Source of the DNA: Eudromia elegans | Lineage: Eukaryota > Chordata > Aves > Tinamiformes > Tinamidae | Direction of reading: 5' to 3' | Assembly (NCBI GenBank): GCA_003342815.1 | Contig: PTEX01000142.1 | Coordinates: 62,001 to 126,000, forward strand | DNA: 64,000 nucleotides | In this document: positions 52,027 to 64,000 of the stretch, one piece after another | Layout of the letters: the number at the start of each line of letters is the position of its first letter | How positions within the stretch are numbered: the first letter of the stretch is position 1 | Made by a program: the position numbers and the translations under genes | The notes under the pieces: generated by a model | Seen by the model: the letters and a program-made list of their open reading frames with translations, nothing else | The model's database searches: none | What the model was told of the DNA's origin: nothing

Positions 52027-53318
52027 AGGTTGTTACCCAAGTGACAGTGTTCTGATGTCATCGGAAAGCAGCTTATTCTCATGAATACCTTGAACTCAAT
52101 ACATAATAGTGGTGCCCTCCGTGTAGTTCAATATGCAAACAATTAGAAATGCATGTTTTTATGCTATTATGAAATACTTCTTTCCTGTGTGCATGTACAT
52201 CTTGACTTCTGCAATGGTGTTTTCAAAGAAAACAAGAGAATTTCTTTGAACTTGTTCAGAAAGGGTTATTATGTAAAATATGTATGTGACCGTGGGTGTT
52301 TGTTGTATTAACAATAATCATTACCTGCCTATCTGCTATAGACTGGCTATTGTTTAACTTTAGTGTTTTATTATACATTGCAAGGTTTATGAGTTTCTTA
52401 CCTCCTCTTCATGAAGACCTAAGGGTTTAATGCTTAATGATGTTTTATTCTTTTCTTAGTACTTGACAAGGACTGCCCTCTTCCTTGACATATGCTTTAT
52501 ATATAGAAATAATGGGCACTTTATAAATTTCTGCCTTTGTGCTCACCTAAATTCATACATGATAAGTAGCAGCTCTGAGATGGAGTGGCAGGAGGGAGGC
52601 CATCAGCAGTGCAGGACCATACAGCAGGTTTTACATGTCCTCTGCTTATACTCAGGAATCTTGGTTGAATAGAAAGAGTTGGGGACCCTTTTTTCTGGAT
52701 TTTTCATCTGTCTGTTCCAAGGCATGCAGATATCTTTGGATGGTCAATGTATTGTTTGACTGAGCATCTTGTCCTCAATTTCTTCTGTGGAAGAAGGAAG
52801 CATTGGTTGAGATGTTTCTTTTCTGGCTAGCTGTGTGTTAGCTACTGTTGAAGGCAGCAATAATGGCAGTAGTAATAGTGCCAATGTGAAGATATTGATA
52901 TACAGTGCCAGTAGTTGTGATGGAGCTGGGTATGTAATGGCAGAGCTCTTTCTCTTGCCGTAAAGCACGTGCTTTATCTTTAACCTTCTGGTCAGTCTAT
53001 TCTAGTATAGGCTAGATCGTGTGAGGAATTCAGCCCTCTGTTTCTAGGCTGGAAACAGAAACTGTGAATACGGTGCTACACCCAGTGAGTGCCCCTTTGA
53101 TGTGGATGTCTGCCTTTAGTTCATTTCCGAAATGCCATCAAAGGATCCAGTCATCTTTTGATCACTTGTTCTAGATCTCAACCATATTGAGCAGGAGAGT
53201 GGAAGAAAACCCCATCTTACTCTCTTCATTGTGTATCCTTCTTGCTCTATCTTTCCATCTTTGCTTTTTTCCCTGTCACCTGTAAAACAGCATGTGCTCC
53301 CTAAGATCCCTACCATCT

Positions 53319-53400
53319 TATCAATTTTATTCCTTTTATTTTCCTATTATTATTTATTTCTTATTATTTTATTTCTATTATTTTATTCTTCTTATTATAC
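53319..53400. repeat. T-rich low-complexity tract with TTATTATTT words
   Basis: Imperfect repetition of TTATT/TATTATTT/TTCTTATT over about 80 bp gives chance open frames rich in Tyr, Phe, Leu and Ile. I do not call a gene here. Confidence 0.8.
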
Positions 53401-55316
53401 ACATAAAAGATGTAGAGCCATTAGCAAAGTCATACTATATTAATTTTAAAATACAGCTAAAAGGAGCTTTTTGGAAACACCAGTATATGCAGAGGTTGAG
53501 CTGAAGTAGGTGGGGAAATGTCATAAGTTTGTAAGGAAACGTTTTCATGCTGCATCTTTCTCTCACCTCAAGTCAGATGAAAACTTTTGCAAATCTGTTG
53601 AAATAATAAGCAGTTGTATTTATGATCAGTCTTTTTCTCGCCTTTCATAATGTTCAGAGGATTATTTTCTACAGTTAAAGATTAGTGTTCCATAAAAATT
53701 AGTTAGCCCATGAAATTGTGTGCTGAAAATGAACTCTAAAAATATTATTCCAGCCTCTCATTTCTACTAGAAAAAAAATACATTAATTGGTCTGATCTGC
53801 TTTTTAATAGCAACATTTATTACCCATTGAGACAAATAAATTTGTTTAATTCCCGTTTACTTTGATTCCCTTGAAAAAAGATAATTTATGTTTCATTCCA
53901 TGTAGAACACTCTGGACTTNAGCTATCTTACAGCAGAGAGTTGGAGAATGGAGCAACAACTGTATTATTGAAGAGCTCTGTAGCCACAGACTGGGAAAAG
54001 CGTGATCGGATGTGATTTTCAGAACAGATGCCCAAGCAGAGCTGGCAGTTAATTAAAAGCACTATGTACTTAATGATTAACTAATCACAGCATGATGGCA
54101 TTCAACGGAGATGCAAGAAACTTCTCTGCTGGATTCAACAGAGAAACTCCTAATGTCTGCCTTCAGGGTACCGTACTTACAGCCGTTTGCTTTTACATTA
54201 CCAGCAGAGACAACACAAGCAGTTAGTCTAGCAAATTTCATTAAGCATTGCTTAGTTAAAACTTTAAAAAGAGAAAAAGATGAGCTTAGTTAATACCATA
54301 TCAACTGTAAATATTGCACGCTTTGTCTTTGCACTGGTATTCCACAGCCATACTGTCAAGTAAATGATTGCAAAGTGCTGTAAACACTTAATCATGCTTC
54401 ATGAGGTTAAGTATTATTAATAAAATATGTTAAGTATTATTTCCATTTTACCAGTGAGTAACTGAGAGGACAGAGAAGTTTTATGACATAAGTCAAATAA
54501 CAGTCTGGAAAAGTCAGTATTTTCACCTGTTCATTTCAAGGTTATCTTTCTATACATTTTTTGCTATTTCTTTTTATCTTACCCTAAATATTCACTTCGT
54601 ATGTCTTCTGCTGTCAGACACAGTCTTCCTGTTTCAATATAGGTACAGCACTTAACACCATGAAATACTAGGCTCTGGCAACCCAATTAAATAATAATTG
54701 CAATTTTTCTGCTTTTGATACATTGTGTTTGTAGATAAGCCATTTATATGATACAGATGTAGTGATATAGAGAGTAGTTGCTGAGGCATTTTCAGCCCAA
54801 TTAAAAGGAAAATTTCCAGGGAACCTTAGGAGTAGGGATTGCTTTCCGGTTAGAATTGTATTTCATGGTGTGAACCCAAGTAATGAGAGCCAGAAAGGAG
54901 AATGATGGTGGACTTTTTAAAATTCAAAATTCAGATTCAATTAGGATTTTGAAAAGAACATTGTTATTGTTAGAAGTGGTTTGATTTAGTATGTGAGTGT
55001 TTAGCAAAATCTAACAGACGTTTTTCTAGTAGGTAAGTAGGTAAACCTGACCATCAGAACATCTGGATTCTGTTCCTGGTCTTGCAGCTGTCTGAGAATT
55101 CAAGTTACTGAACTGCCCTTCTCAAATTCTAGTGTATGGAGTATACAACTTGATGTAAGATGTAACAAGATATGCTTGATGTAATTAAACACATAGATAG
55201 AGGATTAGAGATTCCTGACTAGCCCACGAGAGTTATTACCAAAGCAAACATTAGGACATTTGCTTGATACCTTTTTAAATATTTTTTTCCTTACTATTAA
55301 GCAGATTGTCTTCAGG

Positions 55317-55335
55317 AAAAAAAAAAAAAANAAAA
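55317..55335. repeat. Poly-A tract with one N
   Basis: A run of about 18 A is interrupted by a single ambiguous base at 55331. No retroposon body was recognised. Confidence 0.85.
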
Positions 55336-58300
55336 CATTTATTACCTCACCGTCATGGCTAGCTGGTCTACGCATGCAATGCCTTAGTGTAAAATTGGCT
55401 TTTCTTGAAGCTTTCAGAAGCATAAGCAATCATCTCTTTTAAGTAAATGGATGAGGTAGAAATATTGGCTGTTCTCTCTGCCTTTCAGTATGCTTTCCTA
55501 TCAAACTGGGTCTGGCCCTCACATCACCTCCTGATCACCTTCTGCCTCTCTTCATCCTCTCCTCATCTTTGCTGCACCAGCTACCTGCTGCCTGGCAGGA
55601 GACGTGACCAGTGGCCTCTCAGGAAACGTCCTTCCAAGCAGACCGCAACGAGAGCCCCACAGTAGCACCTAGTTGCTCTCCTGTGCTCCAAACTTAACAC
55701 GTGTCCAGCTGGAAAATCAGACCAGTTTCATTTCAGCTCAGTACTGCTGTACTCACATGGCAAAGCACAGAAGATAAAGGTGGCAAAGAGAGATCCCATC
55801 TCTTAGATGCTTGCCTAAAACAAGAGTCATTTTCAGGATCCTCATGGCACTGCTCCAACTTTCCACAGCTGTCTCAGACAATTTGAGTTTGTTCTGCTTG
55901 GCCTGCCATCTCGTGGTTGTATGGATGTAACTCGCAGAGCAAGCATCTTGTCCGTGGATTTTGCGCACTGAGTAGGATACGTGGCCAGGGCCAGTGTTGG
56001 TTATTGTCCAGAAGCCTTAAAAAGTGAGGAATTAAAAAAGAAAAAGGAAAAACAAAACAATACCCTTTTTCAAGAAAGTCAGAGTTACCCTATGGAAAAG
56101 CCAAAGCAAAGTCTAGAAACTAGTATCTTTTCTGCTTTAAGACTGTCCTTTGGTGTTTGCTGTGTAATTATTTGCTAAAGTAGAGTATTCTTTTAAACAA
56201 GATATACCAGGAAAATATAGAGCTAGCCCTGTAATCTTGTTCTGGGTAGCTGTATTAAAATATAGGCATTTTGTGCTCAGTCCCAGAGCTCATGGAATCC
56301 TGTGGTTCTTAGGCTCTCAGCAGTTATTGCATTTGTTTGAATTCTAGTGTCAAGAAAGAAAACCCTGTATATTTGATCTGAGGAGATGCAGAGTTGCCTT
56401 TCTGAGTCTGATAGTAGCTTGAAACAGCTTTGACATGGAGTGGGCTGCATCGTGCAGCTCANTTGGGATTTTAACTCAACATGTCTCTGGAAAGTCTTGA
56501 TATCTACTCCAGTTGAAAGCCCNTGGCGGCAGGACATGGTGAGGCAGGCCCATCCCAAGTACTTCCGCAGGTACCTCCTGACAACTGAAGGGAAGCTGAA
56601 GGCCACCTAAAGTGAGGGGAACTCCTGTAGTTCTTGAAGGAGCCCCACTAACCACTCTTTGCTGTAATAATTTATTTCCATGAAACAGTAGAGCACAGCA
56701 ATCTGTAAGCTCAGCTCACATTGCATTAAACTTCTGAGGTTTCCAGCCACTCCACCTGCTGCTTGGAAAACAGTGAAGTCTCACTCCTGTGAGGCAACTG
56801 CATGGCAATGGGGATTTAGAAGAGGAAGTGCAGCTGGAGCTCTGTTGTGGTGAATGATGAATAGATGAATCACCAGATTTGGTCACATTCATAGCTACCT
56901 TTCTGCATCTAAATACTTGTTTGGCTGTGAGTGATGTCAGCAAGGATGGTATTGTCCAAAAAATTGCCAGGAGTGTTTGTCTGTCAGGAAAGCAAAGTGA
57001 TAGTTTTAAAGTCAGTTACCAAACTAGAAGTAAGAAAGAAATCAACTGTTAACACAAATTGTGTCACGGTAGATCTTCTGCTTTGAACAGAAGAAAAGAT
57101 TAAATAGAGTGATTCTAAAGTGAGTCTGCTTTTCGTGCTCTGCACATATTGAAGAATATAGTGTCCTTGCTTTCAAGGCAGAGAAACAAAGATGAGAAGT
57201 GCAACGTGAACAAAGCATGAAGTGGCTTCTCTCCATGGTAACATGTTGCTTGAGTGGTAACATCTTTTCTGAGGTAGGATATATAGGATGCCCCTGAGCT
57301 TCTCAGGACAAAAGTAGCTTGACTAGTTCTCTGTATGTACTTTGGAGGAGCAGCTAAACACACAGCAAATGCGATACTTTTTCAGATTGTATTTCAAAAA
57401 ATGGGGTGTTATTTGGCATTATATAACTGACTTGTGTGAGTGTATCAGAACTTTCTATGGTGCAAGTATGCCTTTTTTCCCCCTTTTAGACTGCTTTTTA
57501 AGACTAAAATTACTTTGGAGATCTAAAAAAGATAATTGGAAAGGGCACAGTTTCCATAGGAAACAAAGGACTTAGGTTCATTCTGCAGTATCCTAGACCT
57601 AAAAGAGGCAGACCATCCATCCTTGCAGGGACAGAGAGTAGTAGGCAAAGCCAAGAAGCAGAAATGTTCATCAGATTTCTTTTTACATTTATGTTTGTTG
57701 GAATTCCCCTCTGGGTTTTTCATCTCCTCAAAGCACCCCTCCCGCACACACAGACAAATAGATGCCAAGAAACAACAAGAGCAGAAAGCATCATTTATCA
57801 TGACTAAAGCACCGATCCTTTCTGTAGAAGGAGCCAGTCAGTCGCAGGCAGAAGAGCTTGCTCTCAAGCCTTAATGTGTGCTGACACAGATGTCATGAAG
57901 CTGTCAATGGTGGAACTAAATACAGCCAGGTTGTGATGGTGTTTTTGACCCCTTCCCTTGGTAGCTGTTGGACATTGTCCCTTCAAAGGAAAACAAACTA
58001 GCAGGAGTGGAGGATCAGAGGGCGTTAATGTTGTTTGTACTGATGGTTTAGTGTTTGGATTTGCATGCTTCTCACTTCATGAGACATAGCAGCTTGTTCA
58101 TGAACTGACAAGAGCACTAATGGAAAATCAATGCTTACCAAATGGAGAAGGAGAAAGCCACCAACGCAGCAACAAAGAGATATTGAAGTTGAAATTTTCA
58201 AACTATGGAGAATAAGCTAGCTTGCAAAAAGTATGAGTCACTTTTTTAAATGACACAGACTCAGAGAAGATTGCTTGCAGTTAAAGTACTGAGCTGTGAT

Positions 58301-61300
58301 GTGGGATAGCTGATTTCTATTATTGCTGAAGAAAGGCTCTTTTGTTGCATTATTAGAACATAAACAAATATTTGGATTTTGATCTTTAACCTACACCTCT
58401 TGCCTCTTTTTTTCATGCTGCAGATCAATATGATCAGTGATAAAAAATAATAGTTTTTAAACTATTAAACTCATAATCATTTTTATGTTACTCAGAGTTC
58501 ATAAAAATATCTCTTATGTCTTTCAACATACAAAGTTTCATCTAGAAAATTCTTCCTATCAGTATTCAGATTATTTTCTGTAAAGCAAGATGATAATGGT
58601 TTGTTTAAAGACTGTAGCTGCAACACTTCATATTGAAGTCTATCAAAAGTACTAACTAAATAAATAACGATGCAGGCATAGTTTCCTCTAGCTGTAGAGA
58701 TTATCCTGTCTACTGAGACTAACACTTTTGAAAAGTATTGTAGTGGGCCAGAACTTTGCATTGTGTGGTGGATTGTAGCTTGTCTACTACCTTATAAAAG
58801 AAAAAGAATCATATTTTAGAATAGGTATTTATAACTAATTAGATATTTCAGAAGAAATGTCTCAGAGCAATGCTATAGAGCTCCCTCTATTTTTTATACA
58901 ACAGAAAATAATTTACAAACAAAACCCAAGAAAAGAAAAAGAAAAAAGGGAGTCTATCAATTGGTTCTGCTTGTTGCAATGTAAACTTCTTTCTTAATTT
59001 TTCAGTAGACGGAAACTTAGAGGATGAGCTGACCTTGTAGAAACTTAGCCAACCTCAGCAATCTTCTGCCAGATGCGTGCTTCATTATTCAAGTGATACT
59101 GTGCTGTCAGACTCCTTTTGAAACGAAGTGGACATGCCAATCCAACGTCTGGTCCTCAGATCCTTAGCTACTGTAAGTAGAAAACACTGTACAGACGGAG
59201 AGCTGATTCCACTTACTCAAGGGATATTCATTTAGATTTGAAATGTTAATCAATGCAGTTCAGCGCTCTCTAAAAAGTTCTGTCCTGAAAGCAATAGAAC
59301 TTTGAAACTTCTGAGTTGTATCTCCAGTTTATGTTTATAATATGTATTTAAATTATTTTAGCATATTAAATATTTTGGTAGATTTTTAGGTAACAAATAA
59401 GTCCTAATTGTTTCTATTTTTGTATGTTTTTATGAGTTTATTTTATTTTAGCAAAAAGCAGATTCCACATATTTATATTTGCAAGTAGCGGTATTTTGCC
59501 CTATTATAAACTGGACTTCCCTACTTCTGTCTCATCAAAGTCCACTGGTCTCATCATCCTAATAAAGAGCTCTGTGACCCGGTGATGCAGGGAACCCTGA
59601 AAATATCCAAGACTTTTGCTGCTTGGCCTTTTCATCAGCAGGGTCAGGTTATGGGGAAGGGAAGGCACTTACTCTCTCCCTCGATAGGATCTTAGGCTGC
59701 AACTGCTATATATTTACAGGGAAGGCGTGTGAATGGATCACTGATAACTACTGAAAGGAACCATATGGAGGGATTTGGAAGGTCCAACACTGTATTTCCA
59801 AAGTGGGTGATGTAAATGACTGCCATTCTCTAACAAATCCACAAAGCAACATAGGCATCAATGCAGAACTGGGTGGGCTTAAGGAAGAGAATAAATAGAA
59901 ATAGCTCAGTAGAATCAGAGTAAGCCACAAAATTAGTTCTTTTCAAAAGAACAGTTTTAAAAACACACTGGGATTTTTGCAGAATGCAGAGATTTGTAGC
60001 ATCTATTTCTTTCTGCCCAGCTTGATCATTGTTGATCAGTTTTCTGATCAACAGAATATGTTTCTGAATAGAAACATGTGCTTGAAGACATGAGGACATG
60101 GCCCTTATCTGATCCTGATGTCTCTTTTTTAGGAGACAGCTTAAAAATTTCACACCTCACTTAATGCCAAATTTAGTTTGCTATTATTTATAAAGATTAC
60201 TAGCACAGTGAGGAGCAGATTTATGCAGGGCCTGAAAAAACATGACCTTTTAGAAGCATGCAGCAGAGCATGCCAAATTAAGCTGGTTTTCTAAGGACAG
60301 GAAGTTTCTTTGATATTCATTAATTTGTTGCTCATGTAATTATTTAAGGAATTATACAAGGAGCTAAAAGGAAGTTCTCTGAATTGATTGGGAGGGGGAA
60401 ATCCGTTTAAGCTTAACAAGGAAGAGCTCTTCTTATGATGTGAGAGATACTTTATATGTTTCCATACCCATTAGTTTCTGGGGGGAGGTGGGAGGGGAGT
60501 TTGCTTTTAATGCTTCTTACATCATTCGTTCTGCTCATGCCTCACAGCAAGCAGCTTCCATTGCAGCATTCCCTCCTTCATATCTGTGTCTGTATATCTT
60601 AGGTTCTAGATAAAAGCAGGATTCCATTGTGCAACAGACTGTGCTGACACTGGATAAAACATTCTTGTCTCATGAGTCTGCAGTCTGAACAGATAAACCA
60701 GAAATGGAAGAAGATAACAGATGGTGTTCGAGACATTGGTCCAAGAAGGCGTAGGGAGTGAGAGTCAAGGCAGAGCAATGAATCAAAATTCATGGTTGCC
60801 TACAGCCTTTCATCCAACATTCTCTGCATGGCAGTTTAAACACCTCCAATTTCTCACCAAAAAACAATGTCTCCTCTTAAACATCTCTGATTTCCCATCA
60901 AGGCTTACCAATCTCTTCCTTCCTAGCAAGTAATCTTGCATTATAGATGATCAATCAATCATATTAATCTTGGGCACATAGGTAAATTGGGGCCCATTAC
61001 CAATGCTATGGACAAATTCTCTTTTAGCTCTCCATCTTAGTCTCCCTCCCACCCTCCCTCTTAGTCTCAGGCATCCCTCCCAAGACCAGAGTTCCAGTGC
61101 TGTGTGAATAAGCAATTAAAGAGCTGCAAATGATTCCTCAGTGTCCTAGGAGGAAACCCTTTGCTGGGTTTCCCTTAGTGCTGGAGAGAGTGCTCTGGAT
61201 GCTCTCCTCAGAGGAGACTGGGAAGGGGCCCTAGTATCATCTGACTGGCACTCTTCTGGTTTATTTTCCCAGGCAAAAGACGACATACAGGCATAGGCAA

Positions 61301-64000
61301 GGACTAACAGAGAAGTCATTAGCGGTGTCCAGATTGGTTTCCAGTGCTGTTACTGAAGAAATACATGGTATTGGTTGTAATGCTCGAGGATGTTCTGGAG
61401 GAACATGGAAAGCAGTACAAGGTGGCACCATGCCCAACTGAGATGGCTGGTAACAGGCTGAGAGCTTTCTCAGAGGTTTCCCGTGTCTCCAGGGCCAGTC
61501 TCTGAGCTTGACTGCATTTCATTTCCTGGAGCACTTCCTTACCATTTAACAGAGACAAAGTGCATTATTGTGTCTGCATGGCGGGTCTATGTGGTATTTT
61601 AAACCTGCTCCCACATGAGGAAGTTCTGCTTACATTCTGTCTATGATTAGCTTGCCTGAGTTTATTGACCTCATTTTCCCATCTGACTCTGTTAAGTCTG
61701 GTTTAGGATTATACTAACACAGCTATATCTCTTCATTTTACATGAGAACATGGACAGACCTAGCTTATATCATCCTGTGAAGGTCAAGTAGATGCATCTA
61801 TGAGGATATGGTTACAAACACCATCAGGAGAAGAGAGTACCCAAACCAATTCTTTCTCTCTCTGTGTTTACATATGTAGTGATTGATATGAGGAGAAGGG
61901 AGGGGGAAGCACAAGTTACTTGCCTTAGTAGCACTGTCAAGAACTTTTGGGTTTCTTTTTTCAAAAGCATTTGAGAAGCAAACAGAGGGGACAGCTTAAA
62001 AGAAAAGTAGCTCTTCTGGAGAGAGATGTGGAGGCAGGTCATTCTTAAACTGCACTTTAATTGTATCACCATGGATTCTCCCCCATCTGACACATACTCT
62101 CATCTCTTTAAAAATCCAAGCACAAGATGTTTAGCTAAAATTATTTAACAATATTCTTTTCTATTGCATAAAGATTTTTTTCCCCCAGTGGTAGTGTGCT
62201 TGGCCCTCAACCCATGCTGCTGGTGTAGTGGTGTATAGAATACAGGCAATAACTCTTTCAGGGAGAAGCTGTCAGAAGCATGAGCTAAATATTTCAAATT
62301 CTTTACTTATGCTGCTGAAGTATTATACAATTTCCAATTAATTCTGTTACAAGTATGTAATACCTCATAGATTCATGCACGGGTTTCCCCAAGAGCAATA
62401 AATTTCACCCTAAGTGCATCAGGCATATGTACCATTTGAACAACCAAGCGATTGTGCATGAAAACTGTTAGTTACATTTTCAAATGATTTGCTAAACTTT
62501 AATGAGTCTTAGAGTTGGCTGGGATGCTGCTATTTTAAAAATTGAGTACACATTGTTAATGGTCTTTATTGCATTAAAAAATTCCAAAATTCCAACAATT
62601 TTTCTTTATGGATGATACTTTTTTTTCCACTTACCATTCTATTCCAAGATTTAGTTTTCAGTTAAGACATTTTAATGCAGTGTTTGATCTACTTGAATTA
62701 AGCTGCACAATTCTTAATTATCTTTGACAACTAATCATCTAACTCACATTGTGTTCAATCACTTCAGCATGTGTTGTTTGTACACTTAAGGAGCAGCAGT
62801 GCCAAGTACTGGTGTATTTTCTGTGTGTTTTCTTCAGCAATGTTAGGAAAAGGTTTNATTTGCTAAATGCTTAGTGCTTATGGGGAAAAGATCTTAGTGG
62901 AAAGCAGAAAGGATTTTTGAGAATGTTTATTGTTTGTTGTTGTTAGCACAAGCAGCTTCAGAGTAAATTTGTCTTCTGTTATGAGTTTAGACTCTTTATT
63001 TGGAGAAAATTTGAGCTCTTTAGTCCTCCAACTGTCCAGTTAAATGATGTAATAGATTAAAATCAGGTGCACACAGAATGACTTTGCTGATGTCAATAGT
63101 AAGTGTTGAGCGATTTTTCTGTTGTTGACAGTGACAGACTTTAGACCATTGCTCGGAGTCCAGCTCTGATCTAGAAGTGCCTCTTTTTCAGTGCAGATAC
63201 AGATATCATTACAGTCTTTTTGCCTAGATTCTGTTTCTTTCTTTCTTTTTATTTTTTTTTTTTCTTGTAGTTTTTCAGAGAACTTTAGTAGATTTCTCAC
63301 TTTCAAGAGCCCCCTGCTGCTGAGATGGATGAAGAGCCCATGTACTGCTAACAGTCACAGAAGAAATTTTGCCAGTAAAACCCTCCTTTTCTTTCTTTCA
63401 GTATAATGTGGAAATTTACAGAAGTCCCAGGAATCTTATTTTCTACAAGTAGACTGTAAAGCCAAGGTGCTATTACAAGCAGGACAGAGCTTCCAGCGTT
63501 GAGTAGATGACAATAGGGTGTCGTTTTGCAGAAGTCTTCTGCTGCCCTTAGATGCAGCATGCTTACATGCAGATGTGGTATGCTTACTGCAATGAAATCT
63601 TCAATGCAAAGCTCAAATCAGAGTTTCCAAGATGTATTTGCCATCAAATACATTAATAGAAATAATTAGCAGTCTTCTATGGTTTTTGGAAGACAAGTAA
63701 CAAACCATGTTTTTCCACTACATGTTTCTGCTATCACAATATTTGTNTTTTGATGAGATCGGATTATTTTAGAGCCTTTAAAATGTGATTTCATTAGTAA
63801 ACAAGGTGTTCTTACTGATTTCCCTTAGGTGGCAGTAAGTGCAGGGTTTTTATCTGAGAAGTATTAACCCTCCCAGCCAGCTCCTGTAGAAGCGTGATGC
63901 AAGGGAAAAGCTTCGCTGTGCTCATTGTAGCTGTGCCTTGACATGTGCTGGTGAGTAGCTTGTTTTCTGGAGAAGGCAGGCCTCAACTTCAAGTGTGAAA

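Larger units (their letters stand above)
52061..64000. other. Non-coding sequence to the window end
   Basis: Unique AT-rich DNA with the T-rich tract at 53.3 kb and several blocks of TAAT-type motifs (54.0-54.3, 60.2-60.4, 62.3-62.8 kb). A stretch at 59006-59172 has acceptor- and donor-like borders but no usable reading frame. No gene is recognised up to the end of the window. Confidence 0.55.

Noticed and set aside
59760-59790. GGAAGGTCCAACACTG as a CR1 tail
   Set aside because: Only a short piece resembles CR1, without the neighbouring conserved words.
1-64000. tRNA, rRNA, CRISPR arrays, bacterial operons or phage-like content
   Set aside because: No cloverleaf with A/B boxes, no regularly spaced repeats and no dense gene arrangement were seen; everything points to vertebrate non-coding DNA.

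Overview
This window looks like vertebrate nuclear DNA, most likely from a bird or another sauropsid. It is AT-rich and gene-poor. The only interspersed repeats I recognise are remnants of CR1-type LINEs and one worn DIRS-type relic. I saw no Alu, B1/B2 or L1 sequence. Isolated N characters are scattered throughout, plus one 33-base N gap inside a microsatellite, which suggests a draft assembly with masked or ambiguous bases. There is no sign of bacterial, phage or CRISPR content.

I can support one piece of a protein-coding gene. A 92-bp exon on the + strand at 17237-17328 has a good splice acceptor and donor. It encodes a stretch of the PEDS1 (TMEM189/Kua) plasmanylethanolamine desaturase, including [10 protein letters not shown] recognised neither the preceding nor the following PEDS1 exon, although I looked for the very conserved next exon ([21 protein letters not shown] in human). 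If the gene is intact, the exon sits between introns of at least about 17 kb and 46 kb, and most of the window is intron. If not, it is an isolated exon of a paralog or a degraded copy. The other open frames are short, lack family resemblance and look like chance.

Layout: 1-17 kb is upstream intron or flank, with a perfect 11-bp hairpin at 2.1 kb and GC-rich patches near 7.7 and 12.7 kb. The PEDS1 exon is at 17.2 kb. From 17 to 27 kb the sequence is AT-rich and holds small tandem duplications (22.6, 23.2 and 24.1 kb). A DIRS-family tyrosine-recombinase fossil lies at 27.2-27.6 kb on the minus strand. From 28 to 42 kb there is mostly unique sequence, a cluster of three short hairpins at 36.4-36.5 kb and two CR1 3' ends in opposite orientation (38.9 and 39.5 kb). 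An old CR1/L3-like LINE fragment on the minus strand (42.65-43.08 kb) is followed by a long (CTTT)n microsatellite with an assembly gap (43.3-43.5 kb). A GC-rich patch lies at 47.4-48.2 kb. The last 14 kb is unique sequence, with an RFX X-box-like site next to an ATF/AP-1-like site at 52.0 kb and several TAAT-rich blocks that resemble conserved non-coding elements.

I did not find a convincing new biological system. The points most worth checking are the isolated PEDS1 exon with its very large introns, the DIRS relic, the hairpin cluster near 36.45 kb, and the candidate regulatory blocks.
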